DNA of 64,000 nt from Trichomonas vaginalis G3 (taxonomy: Eukaryota > Parabasalia > Trichomonadida > Trichomonadidae). Below the pieces are notes generated by a model. That model made no database searches. It saw only the letters and a list, made by a program, of their open reading frames with translations, and had not been told where the DNA came from. Location of the stretch: the NCBI RefSeq assembly GCF_026262505.1, contig NC_067206.1, positions 14,690,205-14,754,204 of the forward strand. Direction: 5' to 3'. The translations under genes were made by a program, and so were the position numbers. Below, in pieces: positions 12,301-22,690 of this stretch (within the stretch, counting starts at the first letter, position 1; every line of letters starts with the position of its first letter).

Positions 12301-12633
12301 ATAATATCATAAGACAAATTACGGAAAGTGAACTCAAACAAAAAGTGACACAATGCATTTGCCAACCAAATAACTTTACAAAGCAAAAACTTAAATTACT
12401 TGTCAAGCTTACTATTCTTATTTTAACAATTAAAAAATTAAATTTTATTTTTTATTTAAAAAAATCATCTTATATCATCTGATATATATATAACAGCATT
12501 AATATTTCAATGATTCACAAATCAACTTTTTCATTATTTTAAATAATTATAGAATATATACCGACTTTTTGTACATAAATATTTTTAGATTCAATAATGA
12601 TTTACGGTTTTTTTCAAAACTTATAATTTTCCA

Positions 12634-12786
12634 ATGAGTGGTAGAATCTTCGATTTAATTGATTTAGAATGGTTAAATCAAGCTAATCAACAAATTCAAA
12701 GCGGTATTAACGTCGAAACCGTTCTCCAAAATGTCCCTTTAACAGATGGAAGAATTCTTCAGACAAAGTTTTTGAACTTTGTATAA
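12634..12786 (+). pseudogene. N-terminal fragment of an integrase-type transposase
   Basis: An ATG opens a reading frame of about 50 codons containing LEWLNQANQQIQSGINVETV followed by LQNVPLTDGR. The pattern (a helix, then SGxxxxxVLxxVP) resembles the N-termini of the two integrase-type genes at 20.50 kb and 18.74 kb. The rest of the gene is absent and runs into hairpin array III, so only a fragment remains. Confidence 0.45.
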
Positions 12787-13790
12787 GTTCTCCAAAATGT
12801 TAAACTATTCAAAGCGGTATTAACGTCGAAACCGTTCTCCAAAATGTTAAACTATTCAGACAAAGTTTCCCGCTGTTTGCGAAGGAATTGTTGGCTATGA
12901 TGTACTGATTCATGATCAGTACATCATAGCCAACAATTCCTTATACAAAGTTCAAAAGCTTGGGTGCAATCAGAACTGATTGCACCCAAGTTTTTGAACT
13001 TTCTCGAGGGAATGAAAGGGTAAGAGGTATACATTATGAATATATACCTCTTACCCTTCCATTCCCTCTCTGACAGCGGGAAACTTTGTCTGAATGTTAA
13101 ACTATTCAGACAAAGCTTCCCGCTGTTTGCGAAGGAATTGTTGGCTATGATGTACTGATTCATGATCAGTGCATCATAGCCAACAATTCCTTATACAAAG
13201 TTCAAAAACTTGGGTGCAATCAGTTCTGATTGCACCCAAGTTTTTGAACTTTCTCGAGGGAATGAAAGGGTAAGAGGTATACATTATGAATATATACCTC
13301 TTACCCTTCCATTCCCTCTCTGACAGCGGGAAACTTTGTCTGAATGTTAAACTATTCAGACAAAGTTTCCCGCTGTTTGCGAAGGAATTGTTGGCTATGA
13401 TGTACTGATTCATGATCAGTACATCATAGCCAACAATTCCTTATACAAAGTTCAAAAACTTGGGTGCAATCAGAACTGATTGCACCCAAGTTTTTGAACT
13501 TTCTCGAGGGAATGAAAGGGTAAGAGGTATACATTATGAATATATACCTCTTACCCTTCCATTCCCTCTCTGACAGCGGAAACTTTGTCTGAATGTTAAA
13601 CTATTCAGACAAAGTTTCCCGCTGTTTGCGAAGGAATTGTTGGCTATGATGTACTGATTCATGATCAGTGCATCATAGCCAACAATTCCTTATACAAAGT
13701 TCAAAAACTTGGGTGCAATCAGAACTGATTGCACCCAAGTTTTTGAACTTTCTCGAGGGAATGAAAGGTAAGAGATATCCATTTCCTTTC
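12780..13790. repeat. Hairpin array III, 250-bp tandem unit
   Basis: A 250-bp unit repeats about 3.5 times (the GAAGGAATTGTTGGC start recurs at 12,880, 13,130, 13,380 and 13,629). Each unit is four palindromes in a row: GGCTATGATGTACTGAT..., AACTTGGGTGCAATCAG..., AGGGTAAGAGGTATA... and GCGGGAAACTTTGTCTGAA.... Copies are nearly identical. The order is the reverse of the same four palindromes in array I. Confidence 0.9.
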
Positions 13791-13931
13791 ACCTTCGTTC
13801 TCAATAATTAACTTATAAATTTTTTAAAGCAAAAAAAGTCTGATTTTTTTGACAAGTAAATATATAGGGAATTTATCCGACCAAATAAGTGTCACTTTTT
13901 CGGTTCACCTCACTTTCCGTAACTCGTCTTA

Positions 13932-14000
13932 CAACAGTAGGGAACTAAAGGCTATGAGGCACTGACCTTATATCAGTGCCTCATAGCCTTTAGTTCCCTG
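13932..14000. repeat. Single hairpin of the GAGGCACTGA class
   Basis: A near-perfect palindrome with arms GGGAACTAAAGGCTATGAGG and its complement, at about 13,940-14,000, next to the end of the 1.6 kb element. It is a lone member of the class that makes up the arrays. Confidence 0.7.
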
Positions 14001-15289
14001 TAGAAAAGATCGAAATTTTATTCTGATTTTAACTGATCTATATTTCGCTTGCGTTATTTGAATCTTTTCTTTTGCATATGTCATTCCTTTCACTTTTCGA
14101 ATTTCATTTGCCTGCATGCTCTCTCGTTTTGGTTGAAAATCAACTCAATCTTAAAATGAACTTCTTCATTCTTTACAATAAATTCAATTTTTTTCGAGAT
14201 ATATCTTTATCTACCCCTATGTGAGCTGCATATTCTTTCTCGCTAAATTCTTTTGATTCTTCAGAGCTAAAAATCAAGTTTAATAAAAATAATGTTTATT
14301 CATAATTTTGAAAACCAAATTCAAATTTGAATGAGAATTTTTGAAAAAATATAGAATATTTCAATAGTTTGGAATCTCTTCAACTTCCCACTGCTTATTA
14401 ACACATTTTTTCCAGAGCGGTTTATCATCCTTGGTCCATTTCTTAAATTTGTTGTAAACCTCTCTTGGAGTGTATGGTCGAACTCCAATTTTTGGATGAG
14501 CGCCATGTGGCATGTCATTGTATTTTTGCCTGAATTCTTCCAATTCCTGATTGATGCTCTCAAATTCTGAAGACTTTGGAGCATTTTTGTCCAGTGATGG
14601 CCAGAGGCGTTCAATTTTGCCATTTTGACGTGGCATGTATGGAGCTGATTTTCTGATTTGAATGTCATAAGTACTCAAAAATTTTGTGAACTCTCCCTCA
14701 TTTTCTTTACCGTTATCTGACCAGAAACAGAAAGGTGCTCCATATTTTTGAACTGTTGCAATTGCCACTTTTGAAGTTTCTGTTGAACTTTTGTTACGAA
14801 GCAATTTCAATGCTAACAAATAACGACTTTTGTCATCAATTATTCCATAAACCGGTAAAGTTTCTGGTTCTTTCAAAAAATGAATATCCACATGCCAGAT
14901 TGTATTTGGAAGAATTGCTTCATAATCCACATAATATGCTTTTGGATTACTTTTATCTTTTTCTTTGTAAATTCCCAGAAATTTTGCTGCCTTAATAACT
15001 GCATTGTAACTGATTTGAAATTGTTTTGGATTCATATTGAGAGTCCAATACAATTTTTGAACCCCACATTTGTAATTTTCATAAGAATTCTGAACCTTCA
15101 AAATTAATTCTGGAGTTAATTCCTCTTGTGGAGGACCACTTTTAATTTTTGGTGTACCACCGATTTCTTTGAATGCTTTTTTGAGAGTATTTCTTGAAAT
15201 TTGTTTGAAATTGTAACATTTTGATAAGAATATGGAACTTTTTTCAAAACTGTTGCGTATGTTAACTCACTATAAGGATGTCAATTCGG

Positions 15290-16274
15290 AAAATTGTTTC
15301 ATTTAGGAGAATATAATTTTCCTTTTCGAAAATTTAAAAAGTGACACGCGCAGGATTCGAAACTTTTTTAAAAGTTGATTTAAATATATTCTAGTGTGGA
15401 TTCTAAGGATAATATCATATTTAAAATAAGAATATACTGGTTTAGGTGGTATAATTTTTTTCGATAAATTTGAGAGCATGTACGCTTAGGACATCAAAAG
15501 TGTCAATTCGCTCAGCGAAAGCTGAGCTAGCTTCGTTCTCGAAAGAATAGGGAAGGAGTGAAAGAGAGTGATACAGATGTTGACACATTCATATCATTTC
15601 AACAAATTTTGATCAAATTGAAATTCAATGAAATTCAATTCACTTCATATCCTTCAGTCAGTACATTGACATCCTTCTACATCACAATGATAACTCGTGC
15701 ATCAATAGTTTCTACAACTAACTCAGAAAAAACAAGATTTTTACTTCCAGCTTACAGCTTTTAAAAATTTTCGATGAAAAAATCACTCTACTCTTGTTTA
15801 TCGATATGTTGTGATAGTAGGTAAACGTATTCTTATCGATATTAATAAAAATATTTTACGAAAATCTGAACCAATTACAGAGTTATTCATAAAGTTTATG
15901 ATAACTGTAATTACTTCATCTTTGTTTTATATTTGAATAAACAATTTAATTTAATTTGCATAATTTTTTTAGTTGAAAGACAGGAAACTTAGTTGAGTTT
16001 GTATTATTTTTATCGTTCAATTCATTGTATATGTGAGTGATCCAGATATTTAAGATATTTAGAAAAAATTTATTAATTTGATTAACAAATTTTAATCAAA
16101 ATAGCAAAAATCTATTTGATAGCTGTAAGCAAATAATAATTTCTATTTCAACCAAAATCACTTATTTTCATCTAAACGTATAAAATTGTCAATTTTATGA
16201 GAATAAATTTAAAATCTCATGAAATATAAAGGAGAGTAATATTTTTCAATTTTCTTTTTTTCTTTCTCTCAAAT
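15290..16274. other. AT-rich non-coding interior of the 5.15 kb element
   Basis: Strongly AT-rich. An AAAAAGTGACACGCG motif occurs near 15,337-15,351. The open frame at 15,558-15,764 (68 codons) has no recognisable content and is probably chance. Confidence 0.5.
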
Positions 16275-16859
16275 ATTTTCTATTGGGAATGTTATAGACC
16301 GAAAATAGATTTTTTCGGTTTTCTCTTCAAATAATTGAAAGAATGATACTATTATAGGTTTATTATATTATATAGCATATAATCATGCTATAGCCGAAAA
16401 TTATAAGTTTTGAGAAGATTGAATATAACACAAATAAATTTGAATGTAGGTTAAATTGCTTGTTGTTTTTAATATCTATTTAATGAGAAATCCAATATTG
16501 CAAAATTCAAATTGAATGATTGAAAGAACAGAAAAAGTCATTCTTTTCAATTTCGAATATGTTTCATTGTATTTATAATTATATGGCAAATAAGATATTT
16601 AAACTTGATTTTTGAAGGAAAATTCACAAAATTGAATAAATTCAAATAATTTTTATTCAAAAATAAACTAGTTATTTGAGTTTAATACAAATTATCTATT
16701 CAAACTACAAAGTTTGTAATTTAAAATATTTTGTGAGATCAGATTGAATTAATTCAAGGTTCTTTTCAATTAATATTCATGACCATATTACGCATTTTCG
16801 AACATTCTAAACCAAATATATAAAAATGGGAGACGAATGTTAAATTTGCTAGACATGGG

Positions 16860-17380
16860 GGAGTTGTCTGCAAAGTTTTAGCTCTTATCTCTAACAAAAA
16901 ATTAATTTTTAAAAAAAAGACCGAATACGTTTCACAGCGAGAAAAAAATAAAAGGCAAGATAGAATTTTCTAGACATAAAGAAGTTGTTTACCGAGTTTT
17001 AGCTCTTATCTCTAACAAAAAATTAATTTTTAAAAAATGACCGAATACGTTTCACAGCGAGAAAAAAATAAAAGGCAAGATAGAATTTTCTAGACATAAA
17101 GAAGTTGTTTACCGAGTTTTAGCTCTTATCTCTAACAAAAAATTAATTTTTAAAAAATGACCGAATACGTTTCACAGCGAGAAAAAAATAAAAGGCAAGA
17201 TAGAATTTTCTAGACATAAAGAAGTTGTTTACCGAGTTTTAGCTCTTATCTCTAACAAAAAATTAATTTTTAAAAAAATGACCGAATACGTTTCACAGCG
17301 AGAAAAAAATAAAAGGCAAGATAGAATTTTCTAGACATAAAGAAGTTGTCTACCAAGTGTCAGCTGTTACTTCTTCTCAA
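16860..17380 (+). repeat. 120-bp tandem repeats, left arm
   Basis: About four head-to-tail copies of a 120-bp unit containing GACCGAATACGTTTCACAGC and TTTTCTAGACATAAAGAAGT. They differ mainly in the length of one A-run and in the outermost copy. The mirror array lies at 18,925-19,385 in the opposite arm. Confidence 0.9.
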
Positions 17381-17767
17381 TACTGATATAAAATAAAAAT
17401 CTTTATTATTTATTTAACCTTTATTGTTTCATTAAACTTCATTTATTTTATATTATAGTTTTATTCTTTTAGCTACTTGTAAAATATTCTAATTTTATAT
17501 CATCATTTTACCGGATTATTCTTCAGTACATCGATTGTGTATCTAAAATAATATCATTATCCTTATTCTGTTTTTTCCAAAATTCTTTAAATATCTTTTT
17601 TGGTTAGATTACTTTATACTTTTTACTTTTATTTTTTAATTTCAAAAAAAAAAATTTGGTGATTGTTCTATTCTGTTACAATGTGCATTATCATATTCTA
17701 ATGAATTATTCATTACATACATTTAAAAAAACTTGTTAAAAATGAAATTAAAAAATTATGTTTATTA

Positions 17768-18762
17768 TTACGCTGTGAATGTGTCAACAGCGGTCATGCC
17801 TGTATCTGTATCCCATATTTGCCACAACCTTTCTGTATCTGCATTTGTGTATTTCGGTTTCAGCTGATACATTTGATTTGGCGTGTAATTTGTTCCAGTT
17901 AATGGATTAATTGGGAGATCTTCATGCGGTGTGTTATTATTGTACTCCCAAATAAAGGCAGGAATAGCCTGAATGCTTTGGCAGCGCTCCAATGTCGGCC
18001 AGAATCTCTCAATCTTCCCATTTTGGTAGGGAGAATGAGAGTCTGTATGCCGCCATTGGACGCCCCAAAGATCAAGTAGATCTTGAAAGGCGCCCCTATT
18101 TCTGAACCGTTGTCGGTCCAGAAACAATAAGGGGCGCCAAATTCAATGAAGGCGGAAGCCGCAACGTTCGCTGTCGTCGCTGCCAGCATATCTGGTATTT
18201 GTATACACGCTAGGACTTTGCGGCTAAAATCGTCGAATATGCCATAAATATACTGGCCACGAACACCCCTAAAATAATGAACATCTGCGTGCCAGATAAG
18301 ATTGGGGGAAAGCGCCCAATATCTTACTGCTGTTTCTGGCCCGGCATGCTCTAATCGCGTCTTGGTGAAATGATTTTATTTGAAGTATCTGCGTACTTCT
18401 CTATAAGATACATCAATTTGTTGTAATTTCAAACGTTTCCATTGTTTTGTTTGACCACAGGGAAAGGCCCAGTGGTCATGTATCACAGCAAGAGCTTTGA
18501 TTTGGTCGTAGGGATTGACCCTACGACCTTTCTTGCCTTTAGGCAATGGGATATTCTGTAAGCTAAATTGATTTTGTAAAAAAGATTTTGAAACATCTAA
18601 ATATTTGAAATCATTTGATTGAAGGGTTGGGGTGATGGGAACATGGGTGCAAGCTTCTTCCCATGTCATTTTACCTTCTTCAATCTGATTGGAAATACCA
18701 ATTAGGTAAATTCGATCGACATACCCTTTGTAAGGATTCATTCTAATGAAGTACGTTAACAA
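17768..18762 (-). pseudogene. Integrase-type transposase of the 3.65 kb element (broken)
   Basis: The N-terminal part (MNPYKGYVDRIYLIGIS...MTWEEACTHVPI) is followed by a basic linker and an integrase core ending in PYQNGKIERFWPTL, with an FWTDNGS-like Asp motif before it. It is paralogous to, but clearly different from, the gene at 14.36-20.50 kb. It has a small number of breaks (two or three). It is the only gene in the element and its presumed mobility enzyme. Confidence 0.7.
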
Positions 18763-18924
18763 TCAAAATATTCTATAAGTGTCTAGTATGGAATTCAAAA
18801 GAATAAAGAAAATGGTAACGTAAATAAACGTATTATGAAATAATTTATAATTAAAATGAAAAAAAGAAAAAATAATAAGTAAAGTGACTGGAAATGAAAA
18901 TTAAAATCAGTGTACAGTTTTATT

Positions 18925-19385
18925 TTTTTCTCGCTGTGAAACGTATTCGGTCATTTTTTTAAAAATTAATTTTTTGTTAGAGATAAGAGCTAAAACTCGG
19001 TAAACAACTTCTTTATGTCTAGAAAATTCTATCTTGCCTTTTATTTTTTTCTCGCTGTGAAACGTATTCGGTCTTTTTTTAAAAATTAATTTTTTGTTAG
19101 AGATAAGAGCTAAAACTCGGTAAACAACTTCTTTATGTCTAGAAAATTCTATCTTGCCTTTTATTTTTTTCTCGCTGTGAAACGTATTCGGTCATTTTTT
19201 TAAAAATTAATTTTTTGTTAGAGATAAGAGCTAAAACTCGGTAAACAACTTCTTTATGTCTAGAAAATTCTATCTTGCCTTTTATTTTTTTCTCGCTGTG
19301 AAACGTATTCGGTCTTTTTTTTTAAAAATTAATTTTTTGTTAGAGATAAGAGCTAAAACTTTGCAGACAACTCCCCCATGTCTAG
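18925..19385 (-). repeat. 120-bp tandem repeats, right arm
   Basis: Reverse-complement counterpart of 16,860-17,380, about four copies. The near identity of the two arms implies recent insertion or ongoing gene conversion. Confidence 0.9.
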
Positions 19386-20921
19386 CAAATTTAACATTCG
19401 TCTCCCATTTTTATATATTTGGTTTAGAATGTTCGAAAATGCGTAATATGGTCATGAATATTAATTGAAAAGAACCTTGAATTAATTCAATCTGATCTCA
19501 CAAAATATTTTAAATTACAAACTTTGTAGTTTGAATAGATAATTTGTATTAAACTCAAATAACTAGTTTATTTTTGAATAAAAATTATTTGAATTTATTC
19601 AATTTTGTGAATTTTCCTTCAAAAATCAAGTTTAAATATCTTATTTGCCATATAATTATAAATACAATGAAACATATTCGAAATTGAAAAGAATGACTTT
19701 TTCTGTTCTTTCAATCATTCAATTTGAATTTTGCAATATTGGATTTCTCATTAAATAGATATTAAAAACAACAAGCAATTTAACCTACATTCAAATTTAT
19801 TTGTGTTATATTCAATCTTCTCAAAACTTATAATTTTCGGCTATAGCATGATTATATGCTATATAATATAATAAACCTATAATAGTATCATTCTTTCAAT
19901 TATTTGAAGAGAAAACCGAAAAAATCTATTTTCGGTCTATAACAATTTTCTATTGGGAATTTTCTTGTTATCAAAAAATAATTTTAATATTTGTTTATTT
20001 CATTACATACAATAAAATTTTCAAAACTCTATTTCTTCACAAGAAAATTTTTTTCCTTCATATGAAGAAACATTTTGTTCTCCATTTGATGCTGAGTCTA
20101 AATCTCGATTTTTGAATTTTCTTCTTTCCAAATTTCTTTTTTCCAAATTAGAAGTTTAATTCAAATTTTCAATAGTTTATATATTTTCTCAAACCGTCTT
20201 AGATTTTCTCACTTTTTAGGGATTTTCTCTCAAAATATACAAAAATAGTAATATCAATACATGTGTCTAATATACTTTAAAACCATCGTGATAAAATTCA
20301 AAAACGAAGAGTTCTTCTCTCCAAATTTTTTTCAAAATCAAAAAAATGAGATAAAAAAATACGTTTGGAAAATTCATTTTTAGCATTTTAGGAATTTTCT
20401 CACTTTTCTTCCAAATTGACATCCTTACTCACCACTTTCAAGTTTTTCATACATATATCTTACCCATTCATTTGGAATACGAGGTCTCGAGTTTTCGTTC
20501 ATTTTTTTACTTTACAAAACTGTTTATTTTTCAGAATTTTTAAATTTGAAAAAATCCATTCTATATCTGATACATAATATATTATTTTTCAATCAAAATA
20601 TTTTGATTATCATCTCAAAAGTGTTCTCAAAACCTAGTTTTTCTTATTTTGGATAATCTTAATATTTATATTATTATAAACTAATTGAACACCATATGTT
20701 TTTGTATACTTTTACAAAAAAAATTGATAGATTTGTGATACTTCCCCCGACGATAGAATTGAATAGCTTACATTTTGACAGAACTTAATATGGAAAATAA
20801 TAGACTAAAAAATTTATTATTTTTATTTATTGTGAATTTTAAATTGTCACTTTTTAAGTGTTACCCCCTATTGAAAGTGTCACTTTTTGTGTGTCACTTT
20901 TTCGGAAATTCTTATATACTC

Positions 20922-21012
20922 TTTTGACTTGATTCGAGTACAATTTTGAGTAATATTCTATTGAAAAGTTAGAATGTTTCATCGTAAGCATAAGAGACAT
21001 ACCAAAATAACA
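20922..21012 (+). repeat. 91-bp direct repeat, right copy
   Basis: Identical to 7,741-7,831. It is preceded by the inverted end TGTCACTTTTTCGGAAATTC. Confidence 0.85.
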
Positions 21013-21740
21013 TGCTACAGTATGCTGCAGTATTCTGGATCAACTAACTTTTGAGGTGCTCAATTCATGGAAAAAATCACTTTTGAAAGTGGTTCTATTC
21101 TTATCCAATTGGTGAACATGTTAATTCTATTAATCAACGTGATTTTACGGGAATGGCATGAGTGAAACCTAAAAATGAATTAGACCAAACAAACTTTCAC
21201 AAAAATAATTTTTAATGCAACAAAACGAAAAAACTTTATAGAATTGCTATTACTAAAACCGCCCGTCGCGACGGCTTTCACAAAAATGAAAGCCGTTCAA
21301 TTTCTATCAATTTCTTGTAATTTTATGCGAAAAGATTTTTTAATAATTGCAATTTGGAGTTCAAAACGCATATATTACTAAAACTGCCCGTCGCGACGGC
21401 TTTCACAGCAGTGAAGGCTGACAATTTTGTAAATTTTATTTTATATAAAATAGAGACCTCGAGCTCCTACTTCTCTTCTCTTCCCCATTTCTTCCCACTC
21501 GAGGCCTCTCTAAATAAAAAGGGGAACGCAAAAGAAGAGAAGCGGGAGAGTAGATTTTTTTGAACGATAACGATAATATCTCATTGAATTTTATGTTTTA
21601 ACTCCACAAAATTGAATGATTTACGTGAGACCATTAATTTTTTGTCAATATATAAAAAAGATGCATAAAGAAACATTCTATCTATATTATTAAACATTAA
21701 TTTATTTAAAATCCCCGCCATTTTATTTTCATTTTCTACA
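21013..21740. other. Non-coding stretch with a two-copy GCCCGTCGCGACGGC motif
   Basis: No gene is recognised. ACTAAAACCGCCCGTCGCGACGG, a self-complementary core followed by GCTTTCACA, occurs at about 21,252-21,300 and again at 21,370-21,418; both can fold. A pyrimidine-rich run and a purine-rich run facing it (21,460-21,550) could also pair. Confidence 0.5.
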
Positions 21741-21914
21741 ATGAGTTACGAGTTCGAGAATGTCGTGAAAGCTAAACCTTTACGGGAAGCAGTTCTTAAC
21801 TTGCCTGAAGGCTTCCTAGCCCCAACAATGCCAAACTTCTTTCCTAAAAAAGTTGTCCCTACTTCTGAGACCACTCGCAAGTACAGATTCGTATTTTCGC
21901 GCAAAACAAAATGA
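21741..21914 (+). CDS. Possible small gene, 57 residues
   Basis: An ATG at 21,741 opens 57 codons (MSYEFENVVKAKPLREAVLN...YRFVFSRKTK). Base composition is clearly richer in GC than the flanks and codon use is balanced. Upstream are AATCCCCGCCATT and TTCATTTTCTACA before the ATG; the CCCGCC core recurs before the PABPN1-like gene. The product has a hydrophobic/Pro middle and a basic end. I do not recognise a family. It could also be a fragment of an old gene. Confidence 0.45.
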   Translation: MSYEFENVVKAKPLREAVLNLPEGFLAPTMPNFFPKKVVPTSETTRKYRFVFSRKTK

Positions 21915-22039
21915 CTCTTTTTCCAGATTGAGAAGTTTATTTATATAATTTTTTGGCTTAATATTTATTGCATTTTATCACATATTTGATTCTATTTCTA
22001 CATTTCACGAAATAAAGGTTAACCGTGGAAAAATTAGAG

Positions 22040-22690
22040 TGCGGGACAAATTTGCCAAGTGTCACTTTTTCAATAACCTTAAATTACGCTTTTCTAATTT
22101 TTTAAAATAACCTTAAATTATATTTGAAGAAATTATGTCTATGATATATGTTTTATGCTAGAATCTTGGAGTTTTCATGCACTACACAAGAGCTCCAAGG
22201 TTCCAAGAGTGAATGCTCAATAGCAATTATAGAGATGTACCTTTTCAAAATGACTTTTACTGATTAAATTTAATCAATAGAAGACATTTTTGAAAAGGTA
22301 CCTCTACAATTAGATATACAAGAGATTCAAAGCTTCATTTCAGATAGATTTGAAACTTTGAAACTCTTGGTAGATTTTGAGTGAATGCTGACAATCATCT
22401 TTGAGAAGGTTTTCTTTAAGAAAACCTTCTCAAAGAGGTTTCTCAGGAGCCCTGAGGCTCCCTTTCGTAATGATTGGGAGCCTTGGGGCTCCTGAGACGA
22501 AGAATGGCTTCGCCGAATCTTTGATCAGCAGAGGCCAAATGAAAAGGCCTCTGCTGATGGTTTCTCAGGAGCCCTGAGGCTCCCTTTCGTAATGATTGGG
22601 AGCCTTGGGGTTCCTGCAGCAGAGTATCGCTCCGCTCCATTAATTTTTTTAAAAAAGTGCCGTGTGGCAAATTTGTCCTGTTCCCGAAAA
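22040..22690. mobile_element. Small foldback element with hairpins
   Basis: The inverted ends share GGACAAATTTGCCA (near 22,042 and, in reverse, 22,665-22,680), the left followed by AAGTGTCACTTTTTC. Inside are hairpins around 22,160-22,205, 22,235-22,305, 22,405-22,440 and two copies of a GGAGCCCTGAGGCTCC hairpin (22,447-22,495; 22,566-22,615). No gene is seen. Confidence 0.55.

Larger units (their letters stand above)
12310..13931. mobile_element. 1.6 kb element with TAAGAC...ACGGAAAGTGA inverted ends
   Basis: The inverted ends read TAAGACAAATTACGGAAAGT (12,310 on) and its diverged reverse complement (ending 13,931); both continue into AAAAAGTGACA. The inside holds an AT-rich leader, a fragment of an integrase-type transposase (12,634-12,786) and hairpin array III. 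It looks like a non-autonomous derivative whose body was replaced by the array. No target duplication is clear. Confidence 0.55.
16291..19943. mobile_element. 3.65 kb integrase-type element with 1.05 kb inverted ends and a 16-bp target duplication
   Basis: The ends are GTTATAGACCGAAAATAG and its reverse complement, and the inverted repeats extend about 1.05 kb inward with near identity. Each arm contains about 500 bp of unique AT-rich DNA, then about four tandem copies of a 120-bp unit (GACCGAATACGTTTCACAGC). The flanks carry ATTTTCTATTGGGAAT at 16,275-16,290 and 19,945-19,960. The centre holds one integrase-type gene on the minus strand. The near-identical arms suggest a young insertion. Confidence 0.85.
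15274..20426. mobile_element. 5.15 kb element with AAGGATGTCAATTYGGAA ends, in the integrase-type gene
   Basis: The inverted ends are AAGGATGTCAATTCGGAA (15,274) and the reverse complement of AAGGATGTCAATTTGGAA (ending 20,426). Flanking 9-mers ACTCACTAT (15,265-15,273) and ACTCACCAC (20,427-20,435) match at 7 of 9 and look like an ageing 9-bp target duplication, the size typical of Mutator-like elements. Apart from the 16,291-19,943 insertion it is AT-rich with no gene; it includes a small hairpin GCTCAGCGAAAGCTGAGC near 15,511. Confidence 0.7.
14361..20502 (-). pseudogene. Integrase-type (DDE/rve) transposase gene split by a 5.15 kb insertion
   Basis: The N-terminal codons (MNENSRPRIPNEWVRYMY) are at 20,502-20,436 and the remainder is at 15,264-14,361; between them lies an element with its own inverted ends and a 9-bp target duplication. 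The C-terminal part has a helix-turn-helix-like segment, then an integrase core with Asp in IWHVDIHF, Asp in FWSDNGKE and Glu in NGKIERLW about 35 residues later. Such cores occur in retroelement, Polinton and some cut-and-paste integrases; I cannot tell which family this is. Besides the insertion it looks slightly damaged (about one further break). Confidence 0.7.
7832..20921. mobile_element. 13.1 kb nested transposon complex between 91-bp direct repeats
   Basis: The outer ends form an inverted repeat of about 25 bp that includes CCGAAAAAGTGACA (left near 7,845-7,863, right near 20,891-20,915). Inside, in order, are a hairpin array, a MULE transposase gene split by a palindrome-array element, a 1.6 kb element with a second hairpin array, and an integrase-type gene split by a 5.15 kb element containing a further 3.65 kb element. 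Which internal gene moved the outer element is not proven; the MULE transposase is the nearest candidate. Confidence 0.6.

Noticed and set aside
12924-13413. Two identical 79-codon frames on the minus strand
   Set aside because: They lie wholly in the 250-bp hairpin unit and repeat with it.
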